DNA of 19,053 nt from JALCLA01 sp965653565 (GTDB lineage Bacteria; Pseudomonadota; Gammaproteobacteria; Xanthomonadales; Xanthomonadaceae), in the NCBI GenBank assembly GCA_965653565.1, contig CBFHAI010000074.1, positions 1 to 19,053 on the forward strand. Reading direction: 5' to 3'. The position numbers and the translations under genes are program-made. The notes under the pieces were generated by a model. The model saw nothing but the letters and a program-made list of their open reading frames with translations. It searched no databases and was not told where the DNA came from. Shown piece after piece: positions 5,941-12,788 of the stretch. Position 1 is the first letter of the stretch, and every line of letters begins with the position of its first letter.

Positions 5941-6765
5941 ATGGTCGCCGGCGAAACCCAGCCTCGTCCCGTGCGGCTCACCGTGCCGCACTTGCAGCAG
6001 ATGAAGGCGGACGGTCAACGCATCGTCGCGCTCACCGCCTACGACGCCAGCTTCGCCGCCGCGCTCGATACCGCGGGCGTCGATTTCGTGCTGGTCGGCG
6101 ATTCGCTCGGCATGGTGGTGCAGGGCCATCGCAGCACCTTGCCGGTGACGGTGGACGACATGGTCTATCACACGGCCGCCGTGGCGCGCGGGCTGTCGCG
6201 CGCCTTGCTGGTGGCCGACATGCCGTTCATGAGCTACGCCACGCCGGATCGCGCGATCGACACCGCCGCCGCCTTGCTCGCCGAAGGCGGCGCGGCGATG
6301 GTGAAGCTCGAAGGCGCAGGCCCGATGCTCGAATCGATCGAAATGCTCACGCGGCGCGACGTGCCGGTCTGCGCGCATCTGGGCCTGACGCCGCAGTCGG
6401 TGCTCAAGCTCGGCGGCTACAAGGTGCAGGGCCGCGACAGCGAGGTGGCCGCGCGCTTGAAGCGCGACGCGCTCGATGTGCAGCAAGCCGGCGCCGAAGC
6501 GCTCGTGCTCGAATGCGTGCCGCGCACGCTGGCGGCGGAAATCACCAGGGAATTGCGCATTCCGACCATCGGCATTGGTGCCGGTGTCGATTGCGATGGA
6601 CAGATCCTCGTGCTGCACGATCTGCTCGGCGTGAGCCGCGGGCGGCGTCCGCGCTTCGTCAAGGATTTCCTCGCCGAAGGCGGTTCGATCGCCGGCGCGC
6701 TGTCGGCCTATGTCGACGCCGTGCGCAGCGGCGCATTCCCCACCTTCGAACACGGTTACGACTGA
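5941..6765 (+). CDS. panB: 3-methyl-2-oxobutanoate hydroxymethyltransferase
   Basis: A 274-residue ketopantoate hydroxymethyltransferase, the first committed enzyme of pantothenate (vitamin B5) synthesis, using 5,10-methylene-tetrahydrofolate. A folate gene (folK) just upstream fits that cofactor need. It is a (beta/alpha)8 enzyme with VGDSLGMVVQGH (52-63, D54), VADMPFMSY (91-99, D93), VKLEGA (121-126, E124), HLGLTPQSV (146-154) and LECVP (190-194) with likely catalytic E191. The ATG at 5941 is preceded by AAAGGGG about 8 nt upstream. Its stop TGA shares one base with the panC ATG (TGATG), so the two are coupled. Confidence 0.97.
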   Translation: MVAGETQPRPVRLTVPHLQQMKADGQRIVALTAYDASFAAALDTAGVDFVLVGDSLGMVVQGHRSTLPVTVDDMVYHTAAVARGLSRALLVADMPFMSYATPDRAIDTAAALLAEGGAAMVKLEGAGPMLESIEMLTRRDVPVCAHLGLTPQSVLKLGGYKVQGRDSEVAARLKRDALDVQQAGAEALVLECVPRTLAAEITRELRIPTIGIGAGVDCDGQILVLHDLLGVSRGRRPRFVKDFLAEGGSIAGALSAYVDAVRSGAFPTFEHGYD

Positions 6766-7613
6766 TGCGCAGCGTCGAAAGCGTCGCCGACCTGCGCGCG
6801 GCGATGCGCGAGTGGCGCCTGGCCGGTGCGCGCATCGCCTTCGTGCCGACGATGGGCAATCTCCACGACGGCCACTTTTCGCTCGTTGCGCTGGCGCGAA
6901 AACATGCGGCGCGCGTGGTGGTGAGCAGCTTCGTCAATCCGACCCAGTTCGGCCCGAACGAAGATTATTCGCGCTATCCGCGCACGCCTGAGCAGGATCG
7001 CGCCGGCCTGGTCGCGGCCGGTTGCGATCTGCTGTTCTATCCGCAGGTCGACGAGATGTATCCGTTCGGCATCGAAGCCTGCGTGACGATGCACGTGCCC
7101 GGCATCACCGCCGAACTCGAAGGCGCGGCGCGGCCCGGCCATTTCGATGGCGTTGCCACCGTGGTGACGCGTCTGTTCAATGCGGTGCAGCCGGATGTCG
7201 TCGTGCTGGGCAGCAAGGATTTCCAGCAACTGCAGACGATCCGCTATCTGGTGCGCGACCTGGCGATGCCGATCGACATCGTCGCCGCGCCGACGCGGCG
7301 CGAAAGCGACGGCCTGGCGATGAGTTCGCGCAATCAGTACCTGAGCCCGGAAGAACGCCAGCGCGCCACGCTGATCCATCGTAGCTTGCAGGCGATGAAG
7401 CAGGGCGTGTTGGCCGGCCGGCCGCTGGCCGAGATCGAGGCCGAGGCGGTGGCGACCCTCGAAGCGGCCGGTTTTCGTCCCGATTACGCCGAGCTGCGGC
7501 GCGCCGAAGACCTGCGTCGCCCGGCGCCGGATGAGCGTTCCGGGCTGGTCGCGCTGATCGCCGCGAAGCTCGGCTCCACGCGCCTGATCGACAACCTCGA
7601 ACTCGATGTCTGA
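6765..7613 (+). CDS. panC: Pantothenate synthetase
   Basis: A 282-residue pantoate-beta-alanine ligase that makes pantothenate from pantoate, beta-alanine and ATP. It has PTMGNLHDGHFSLV (28-41) with the HxGH-type motif H34/H37, FVNPTQFGPNEDYSRYPR (56-73), LGSKDFQQLQTIR (148-160), and RRESDGLAMSSRNQYLS (178-194), which carries the KMSKS-like MSSRN loop. Start and stop are clear; the ATG at 6765 overlaps the panB stop by one base. This gene ends the pcnB-folK-panB-panC run, and a strong terminator lies 155-186 nt past its stop. panD, which supplies beta-alanine and commonly follows panC in related bacteria, is absent here. Confidence 0.97.
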   Translation: MRSVESVADLRAAMREWRLAGARIAFVPTMGNLHDGHFSLVALARKHAARVVVSSFVNPTQFGPNEDYSRYPRTPEQDRAGLVAAGCDLLFYPQVDEMYPFGIEACVTMHVPGITAELEGAARPGHFDGVATVVTRLFNAVQPDVVVLGSKDFQQLQTIRYLVRDLAMPIDIVAAPTRRESDGLAMSSRNQYLSPEERQRATLIHRSLQAMKQGVLAGRPLAEIEAEAVATLEAAGFRPDYAELRRAEDLRRPAPDERSGLVALIAAKLGSTRLIDNLELDV

Positions 7614-7679
7614 GGCCCGGGCGGACCCGAATCTTTTTCGCGACAAGGTGTAGCTTTTTTCCGAATCGCGTAGTAATCT

Positions 7680-7799
7680 AGCCACGTCCTGAGGAAATCG
7701 CCGCGAACCGCGCGCTTCCGAGGGACAAGCAGGGCGCATTTTTTAGGTAATCGTCACTCCGTTTCCACCCTCGCAAGGTTTCTTGCGAGGGTTTTTTTT
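7680..7799 (+). ncRNA. Candidate structured RNA between panC and pgi
   Basis: A non-coding stretch that can fold and ends in a near-ideal intrinsic terminator. GTCC (7686-7689) pairs with GGAC (7723-7726), and GGAA (7693-7696) with TTCC (7716-7719). Between these stems lies a symmetric internal loop, TGA (7690-7692) against GAG (7720-7722), which could form tandem sheared G-A pairs. An inner GCG-AAC-CGC helix is possible. I recognise no known RNA family. No convincing promoter was found upstream, so it could equally be the panC 3' UTR or a processed 3'-end sRNA. Boundaries are approximate. Confidence 0.35.
7768..7799 (+). terminator. Rho-independent terminator after panC
   Basis: A perfect 10-bp stem, CCCTCGCAAG (7768-7777) and CTTGCGAGGG (7782-7791), with loop GTTT is followed by eight T residues (7792-7799). 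It ends the pcnB-folK-panB-panC transcript or a separate small RNA, and it isolates pgi, whose promoter begins 4 bp later. Confidence 0.95.
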
Positions 7800-7802
7800 G
7801 CC

Positions 7803-7830
7803 TTGCAGTTTCGTAAATTCGCAATAAAAT
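7803..7830 (+). promoter_or_regulatory. Candidate pgi promoter
   Basis: TAAAAT (7825-7830) is a strong -10 box, with TTGCAG (7803-7808) 16 bp upstream as a weak -35 box. It lies in an AT-rich pocket directly after the terminator. The predicted start near 7837 gives a leader of about 165 nt before the chosen pgi ATG. Confidence 0.55.
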
Positions 7831-7979
7831 CAGTGGGTTGAGAATTGTAGCGCGCGACTGCCGGCCGGTGCGCGGCGTCTGCTAGCATGACGATCGACCT
7901 CCAAGACCGAGGATGTTGTAGATATGCAACAAATGGTTTCGCGGCTCAGCTGTCATTGCCGGCGCCCCGCGCCGCTGTC

Positions 7980-7997
7980 GCCCCCCATGCGAGGGGC
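7980..7997 (+). promoter_or_regulatory. Hairpin covering the pgi ribosome-binding site
   Basis: GCCCC (7980-7984) can pair with GGGGC (7993-7997). The right arm is the GAGGGG Shine-Dalgarno site for the ATG at 8001. Folding would hide the site, so translation of pgi may depend on RNA structure. The short stem keeps this tentative. Confidence 0.35.
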
Positions 7998-8000
7998 ATG

Positions 8001-9527
8001 ATGCACGCGCCCGACTGGCTGAATGCCCTGAGCCCGCACGCCGGCCGCCTCACCGAAACTCGCCTATCCGCGTTGATTGCCGCCGATCCGAAACGGGCGC
8101 GCGAACTGAGCCTGCGGGTCGGCCCGATCTACGCCAATTTCGCGCGCCAGAAGATCGATCGCGAGGCCTGGAAAGAACTGTTTGCCATGGCGCGCGAGCG
8201 CGGCGTCGAGCCGGCGCTGCTGGCGCTGTTCGACGGCCAGCAGGTCAATCGATCGGAAGGCCGCGCCGCGCTGCACAGCGCGCTGCGTCCCGGCGCCGGC
8301 AGCGGCGCGACGGTGCAATCCGCGCGCAAGCAGGCGGCCGAAGCGCGCGCCGGCATGGCGCGCTGGATCGCCGAGCTCGAAGCCTCGAACGTCACCGACA
8401 TCGTCAACATCGGCATCGGCGGGTCCGATCTCGGACCGCGCCTGGCCGTGGAAGCGCTGCGCGAATCGAATCGCGGCCGCTTCCGCACGCATTTCCTCAG
8501 CAACGTCGACGGCAGCGCGGCGCAGCACATCGTGCGCGGGCTCGATCCGGCGCGCACTGCCGTCGTGATGGTGTCGAAAACCTTCACCACGCAGGAAACA
8601 TTGCTCAACGGCGCCTTGCTGCGCGAATGGCTCGGCGGCAGCGAGCGTCTCTACGCGGTGAGCGCGAACGTGCCGCGCGCGCAGGCCTTCGGCATTTCCG
8701 CCGAACGCGTGTTGCCGATGTGGGATTGGGTCGGCGGGCGCTATTCGATGTGGTCGGCGGTCGGCGTGACGATCGCGCTGGCGATCGGCATGGCGGGCTT
8801 CGACGCGATGCTCGCCGGCGCCGGCGACATGGATGCGCATGTCGCCAGTGCGCCGCTCGAAGCGAATCTCGCCGTGTGGCATGCGCTGTGCGCCGTTTGG
8901 AATCGCAACGCGCTCGGTTTCGGCACGCAGGCGATCCTGCCGTACGACGATCGCCTGGCGCGCTTGCCGACCTATCTGCAGCAGTTGGTGATGGAAAGCC
9001 TCGGCAAATCGGTGCGCCACGACGGCACACCCACCGGTTGCGCGACGGTGCCGGTGATCTGGGGCGGCGCGGGCACCGACAGCCAGCATTCGTTCTTCCA
9101 GGCGCTGCATCAGGGCACCGATACCGTGCCGGCCGATTTCATCGGCGTGGCGCGCGCCGCGCATCCGCATGTCGGCAATCATCGGGCCTTGATGGCGAAT
9201 CTGCTGGCGCAGACCGAAGCCTTCGCGAACGGCGAACGCGCGGACGATCGGCAGAAGTCGTATCCCGGCGATCGGCCGTCGACGATGTTGTTGCTCGATG
9301 AGCTCACGCCGGCGAGCTTCGGCGCGCTGATCGCGCTGTACGAGCACAGCGTCTACGTGCAGTCGGTAATCTGGGGCATCAACGCCTTCGATCAGTGGGG
9401 CGTGGAATTGGGCAAGCGATTGGCAACGCAGTTGCTGCCCGCGCTGGGCGATGAAGATGGCGTCGAGTGTGCGGTGGAAGATCCGGTGACGCGGGCCTTG
9501 TTGCAGGAGATTCGTGCGAAGCGGTGA
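8001..9527 (+). CDS. pgi: Glucose-6-phosphate isomerase
   Basis: A 508-residue phosphoglucose isomerase, interconverting glucose-6-phosphate and fructose-6-phosphate in glycolysis and gluconeogenesis. Family marks include NIGIGGSDLGPRLAVEAL, VSKTFTTQETL, the signature DWVGGRYSMWSAVG, MESLGKSVRHDG with the catalytic glutamate region, GTDSQHSFFQALHQG with the catalytic histidine, and INAFDQWGVELGKRLA with the active-site lysine. I chose ATG 8001 because GAGGGG lies 5 nt upstream and the protein then starts like other isomerases; an ATG at 7887 would add 38 residues without family likeness or ribosome site. It has its own promoter after a terminator and converges with queG, from which it is 85 bp apart. 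Confidence 0.95.
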   Translation: MHAPDWLNALSPHAGRLTETRLSALIAADPKRARELSLRVGPIYANFARQKIDREAWKELFAMARERGVEPALLALFDGQQVNRSEGRAALHSALRPGAGSGATVQSARKQAAEARAGMARWIAELEASNVTDIVNIGIGGSDLGPRLAVEALRESNRGRFRTHFLSNVDGSAAQHIVRGLDPARTAVVMVSKTFTTQETLLNGALLREWLGGSERLYAVSANVPRAQAFGISAERVLPMWDWVGGRYSMWSAVGVTIALAIGMAGFDAMLAGAGDMDAHVASAPLEANLAVWHALCAVWNRNALGFGTQAILPYDDRLARLPTYLQQLVMESLGKSVRHDGTPTGCATVPVIWGGAGTDSQHSFFQALHQGTDTVPADFIGVARAAHPHVGNHRALMANLLAQTEAFANGERADDRQKSYPGDRPSTMLLLDELTPASFGALIALYEHSVYVQSVIWGINAFDQWGVELGKRLATQLLPALGDEDGVECAVEDPVTRALLQEIRAKR

Positions 9528-9560
9528 CGGGACGTGTCGGCGTGAGAGGCTTTGGAGTCG

Positions 9561-9590
9561 CTGGATTCCCGCTTTCGCGGGAGTGACGGG
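9561..9590. repeat. Dispersed TTCCCGC palindrome between convergent genes
   Basis: TCCCGC (9567-9572) and GCGGGA (9577-9582) form a perfect 6-bp stem around loop TTTC, flanked by CTGGAT and GTGACGG. The same motif occurs in altered form at 3229-3254. Elements of this design are abundant between genes in Xanthomonadales (recalled). It sits between the stops of pgi and queG and may weakly terminate both, though no T-run follows. Confidence 0.7.
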
Positions 9591-9612
9591 AGGAGGCTAA
9601 GGCTTCCCTCGC

Positions 9613-10689
9613 TCAGCTCGGCATCGCGCGCTGCGCATGTTGCGCAACCGCCCACGCGACATGCTCGCGCACCAGTTCCGACGGGTGCTGTGCGCGCGAC
9701 GCCAGCGCATCGAGCACCGCAACGCTCGACGGCGCGTTGCCGAGCGCCACGGCGATGTTCCGCAGCCAGCCTTGGTAACCGGTGCGGCGTATGGCCGAAC
9801 CTTCGGTGCGGCGCAGGAATTCCTCCTCGCTCCATGCGAACAGCTCGGCCAGCGTCGCGCGATCCAGATCGTTGCGCGCGCGGAAATCCGGCTCGTCGTG
9901 GCGTTTGGCGAATTTGTTCCAGGGACACACGAGCTGGCAATCGTCGCAACCGAAGATGCGGTTGCCGATCGGTGCGCGGAATTCTTCCGGGATCGGGCCT
10001 TTCAGTTCGATCGTCAGATAGCTGATGCAACGCCGCGCGTCGACGCGATTGGGCGCGACGATCGCGCCAGTGGGACATACATCGATACAGCGCGTACACG
10101 TGCCGCAATGCGCGGTGGCGGGCGTATCGAGCGGCAGCGGCAGATCGGTGAACAGCTCGCCGAGGAAGAACCACGAACCCGCGCCGCGGTGGATCAGACA
10201 ACTGTTCTTGGCGATCCAGCCGAGCCCCGCATCGCGCGCCAGCGCGCGTTCGAGCACCGGCGCCGAGTCGACGAAGGCGCGATGGCCGAAAGGTCCGACG
10301 GCTTCCACGATCCGGTCGGCCAGCTTCTGCAGCCGCGCGCGCAGCAGCTTGTGATAGTCGCGGCCGAGCGCATAACGCGCGACGTAGGCGCGCTCGCCAT
10401 CGGCCAGCGTGTCCCAGGCCGCGGCATCGTCCTGGCCGTAATCCATGCGCACCGAAATCACGCGCTGCGTGCCGGCCACCAGTTCCGCCGGCCGCGCCCG
10501 CTTGCTGCCGTGGCGCGCCATGTAGTCCATTTCGCCGTGCTGGCCGGCCGCCAGCCAATCGTTGAGATGGGCTTCGTCGCGCGCCAGTTCGATGCCGGCC
10601 ACGCCGATCTGCTGGAAGCCCAGTTCGCGCGCCCAGGCGCGAATGTTTTCCTTGAGCGCGGCGTAGTCGATGGCGGCGGAGGCATTCAC
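9613..10689 (-). CDS. queG: Epoxyqueuosine reductase
   Basis: A 358-residue cobalamin-dependent iron-sulfur enzyme that reduces epoxyqueuosine to queuosine at position 34 of tRNAs. The catalytic region has FVDSAPVLERALA (139-151) with the proposed catalytic D141. The ferredoxin-like section holds C195-GT-C198-TR-C201-IDV-C205-P, C221, and C248-DD-C251-QLV-C255-PW for two 4Fe-4S clusters. The C-terminal HEAT-like part includes GYQGWLRNIAVALGN. I chose GTG 10689-10687 because homologues start close to this ALKENIRAWARELGF helix and a TATAAT lies 6 nt before it. No Shine-Dalgarno is present. It is divergent from nnr, as in E. coli (yjeS and yjeF). The longer upstream reading overlaps nnr and is rejected. 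Confidence 0.95.
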   Translation of the reverse strand: MNASAAIDYAALKENIRAWARELGFQQIGVAGIELARDEAHLNDWLAAGQHGEMDYMARHGSKRARPAELVAGTQRVISVRMDYGQDDAAAWDTLADGERAYVARYALGRDYHKLLRARLQKLADRIVEAVGPFGHRAFVDSAPVLERALARDAGLGWIAKNSCLIHRGAGSWFFLGELFTDLPLPLDTPATAHCGTCTRCIDVCPTGAIVAPNRVDARRCISYLTIELKGPIPEEFRAPIGNRIFGCDDCQLVCPWNKFAKRHDEPDFRARNDLDRATLAELFAWSEEEFLRRTEGSAIRRTGYQGWLRNIAVALGNAPSSVAVLDALASRAQHPSELVREHVAWAVAQHAQRAMPS

Positions 10690-10695
10690 CGCGCA

Positions 10696-10735
10696 ATTAT
10701 AGGACGCGCCGCGCGCGCGGCCTTGCGCATAGAAT
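10696..10735. promoter_or_regulatory. Divergent -10 boxes for queG and nnr, leaderless arrangement
   Basis: On the minus strand TATAAT (10701-10696) ends exactly 6 nt before the queG GTG. On the plus strand TAGAAT (10730-10735) ends exactly 6 nt before the nnr ATG. With normal spacing both RNAs would start at or next to the start codon. Neither gene has a Shine-Dalgarno site. No clear -35 box is visible for either; the bases between the boxes are mostly alternating C and G (about 10705-10720). Confidence 0.6.
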
Positions 10736-10741
10736 CGCGGC

Positions 10742-12220
10742 ATGGAAACCGGCCTGCCGCTGTATCGCTCCGATGCCGTGCGCGCGATCGATCGCGCCGC
10801 GATCGCGCACGGCATCGCCGGCTTCGAATTGATGCGGCGCGCGGCGCAGGCGGCGTTCGATCTGTTGCGGCAGGCCTGGCCCGAAGCGCGTTGCGTGAGC
10901 GTGGTGTGCGGCAGCGGCAACAACGGCGGCGACGGCTATCTGGTCGCCTGCCTGGCGCGCGCCGCCGGTCTGGAGGTAACGGTGCACGCCGCGCCGCAAA
11001 CGGCATCCAGTTCCGCCGATGCGCGTCGCGCGCGCGCCGCGTGGACCGACGCGGGCGGCATGCTCGCCGACATCGCGCAAGCGAAATTCGATGGCGCGGA
11101 CGTGATCGTCGATGCGCTGTTCGGTATCGGGCTCGCGCGTGCGCCGGACGGCGACGCCGCGAACATCATCGCGGCGATGAATGCCTCGCGGCGCCCGATC
11201 CTGGCGCTCGATGTTGCGTCCGGCGTCGACGCCGACACCGGCGCGACGCCCGGCAACGCGGTGCGCGCCGCGCGCACGATCACCTTCATCGCAGCCAAGC
11301 GCGGCCTGCACACCGGACGCGCACGCGAACTCTGCGGGGCGGTGACGATCGCGCCGTTGCAAGTGCCGCGTGCACACGTCGATGCGCACGCGCCGGATGC
11401 GCGCTTGCTGCGTGCGCCCGATCTCGCGCGCTGGCTGCGTCCGCGTGCGCGCGATGCGCACAAGGGCAAGCACGGCCATGTGCTCGCGATCGGCGGCGAG
11501 CACGGCTACGGCGGTGCGATCCAACTGTGCGCACAAGCGGCGTTGCGCAGCGGGGCAGGGTGGGTGAGTGTCGCCACGCGTGCCGATCACATCGCGCCAT
11601 TGCTGGCCGCAAGGCCCGAAGCGATGAGCCGCGCGGTCGAAAGCGACGAAGATCTGTTGCTGTTGCTCGAACGCGCCGACGTGCTCGCGATCGGGCCCGG
11701 CCTCGGACAGAACGATTGGGGCCGTGCGTTGTTCGCACGCGCGCTGGAAAGCGGCAAATCGCTGGTGCTCGATGCCGACGCGCTGAATCTGCTCGCGCTG
11801 TCGCCGAGGTCTTTGCACGATGCGATCCTCACGCCGCATCCCGGTGAGGCCGCACGCCTGCTCGGTTGCACGGCCGCCGATATCGAAGCCGACCGCTTCG
11901 CCGCCGCGCACGGCCTCGCCGAGCGATTCGCCGCGACGGTCGTGCTCAAGGGCGCCGGCAGCATCGTCGCGGCGCCGGGACAAACGCCGGCCGTCATCGA
12001 CGCCGGCAATCCCGGCATGGCGTCGGCCGGCATGGGCGATGTGCTCACCGGTACGATCGCGGCGTTGCGCGCGCAAGGCCTCGACGCCTTCGATGCCGCA
12101 TGCGCCGGCGCCTTGCTGCACGCCGCCGCCGGCGATCTGGCGGCGCGCGACGGGGGCGAACGCGGCCTGCTCGCCGGCGATCTTTTCATTCCATTGCGCA
12201 AACTCGCCAATCCCGCATGA
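10742..12220 (+). CDS. nnr: Bifunctional NAD(P)H-hydrate epimerase / ADP-dependent dehydratase
   Basis: A 492-residue metabolite-repair enzyme. The N-terminal YjeF_N domain (about 10-210) epimerises damaged NAD(P)H hydrates; it contains CGSGNNGGDGYLVACL (56-71) and LDVASGVDADTG, where many homologues have LDIPSGLDADTG. The C-terminal kinase-like domain (about 225-485) dehydrates the S-form using ADP; it contains HKGKHGHVLAIGG, AIGPGLGQNDWG, LDADALNLLA, LTPHPGEAARLLG, VLKGAGSIVA and GNPGMASAGMGDVLTG. The start at 10742 follows TAGAAT by 6 nt. Its stop overlaps the tsaE ATG (ATGA). The order nnr-tsaE-amiB-mutL matches E. coli yjeF-yjeE-amiB-mutL. Confidence 0.96.
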   Translation: METGLPLYRSDAVRAIDRAAIAHGIAGFELMRRAAQAAFDLLRQAWPEARCVSVVCGSGNNGGDGYLVACLARAAGLEVTVHAAPQTASSSADARRARAAWTDAGGMLADIAQAKFDGADVIVDALFGIGLARAPDGDAANIIAAMNASRRPILALDVASGVDADTGATPGNAVRAARTITFIAAKRGLHTGRARELCGAVTIAPLQVPRAHVDAHAPDARLLRAPDLARWLRPRARDAHKGKHGHVLAIGGEHGYGGAIQLCAQAALRSGAGWVSVATRADHIAPLLAARPEAMSRAVESDEDLLLLLERADVLAIGPGLGQNDWGRALFARALESGKSLVLDADALNLLALSPRSLHDAILTPHPGEAARLLGCTAADIEADRFAAAHGLAERFAATVVLKGAGSIVAAPGQTPAVIDAGNPGMASAGMGDVLTGTIAALRAQGLDAFDAACAGALLHAAAGDLAARDGGERGLLAGDLFIPLRKLANPA

Positions 12221-12678
12221 CCACCGTGCTTTCGCTCGCCGACGCCGACGCCACGGCCGATCTCGGCGCCCGCCTCGCCGCCACGCTGCCCGAACGTGCC
12301 GTGGTCTATCTCGAAGGCGACCTGGGCGCCGGCAAAACCACACTGGCGCGCGCGCTGCTGCAAAAACTCGGCGTCACCGGCGCGGTGCGCAGTCCCACTT
12401 ACACGCTGATCGAACGCTACGCCACCGCGGCGGGCGAAGCCGCGCATCTGGATCTGTATCGCATCGCCGATCCCGAGGAACTGCTTTATCTGGGCCTCGA
12501 CGATCTGTCCGCCAGTTCGCGCCTGTGGCTGGTGGAATGGCCCGAGCGCGGCCGCGGTGCGCTGCCGCCGGCCGATCTGATCGTGCAGCTGGCGGTCGAC
12601 GGCGCGGGTCGGCGAGCCCGGTTGCTGCCGGCTTCGGCCGCCGGGGACGCCTGGCTTGCCGCGCTGGCCAACAATTAA
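12217..12678 (+). CDS. tsaE: tRNA t6A37 threonylcarbamoyladenosine synthesis ATPase
   Basis: A 153-residue P-loop ATPase that works with TsaB and TsaD to make N6-threonylcarbamoyladenosine at position 37 of ANN-reading tRNAs. The Walker A motif GDLGAGKTT is at 34-42, followed by VRSPTYTLIERY (57-68), HLDLYRI (77-83) and LVEWPERG (105-112), the standard YjeE/TsaE sequence marks. The start is the ATG overlapping the nnr stop, so translation is probably coupled. A 110-bp gap with its own promoter separates it from amiB. The length is normal. Confidence 0.96.
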   Translation: MTTVLSLADADATADLGARLAATLPERAVVYLEGDLGAGKTTLARALLQKLGVTGAVRSPTYTLIERYATAAGEAAHLDLYRIADPEELLYLGLDDLSASSRLWLVEWPERGRGALPPADLIVQLAVDGAGRRARLLPASAAGDAWLAALANN

Positions 12679-12752
12679 CCGGTTGCGGCCCTATCGCCCC
12701 GACCTACATTAGGAAGTTCTGACAGGTTACGGATTTAAAAAGCAAAATCCCC

Positions 12753-12781
12753 TTGCAACTTAGGGCGGCGAATGCTTGAAT
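12753..12781 (+). promoter_or_regulatory. amiB promoter, predicted leaderless
   Basis: TTGCAA (12753-12758) and TTGAAT (12776-12781) are separated by exactly 17 bp, each matching four of six consensus bases. The ATG of amiB begins 7 nt after the -10 box, and no Shine-Dalgarno is present. This suggests an mRNA starting at or near the start codon. Confidence 0.55.
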
Positions 12782-12788
12782 TCGCGCC

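Noticed and set aside
7686..7726. Hammerhead ribozyme or known riboswitch in the panC-pgi spacer
   Set aside because: CCTGAGGAA only loosely resembles the hammerhead CUGAUGA core, the GAAA partner is not correctly placed, and no riboswitch signature was recognised.
7887..8000. N-terminal extension of Pgi from ATG 7887
   Set aside because: The added residues have no family likeness and no ribosome site; GAGGGG sits before the ATG at 8001.
10690..10923. Longer queG start running into nnr
   Set aside because: It would overlap the first 180 bases of the divergent nnr gene and adds a low-complexity segment; the GTG at 10689 fits family length and the -10 box.
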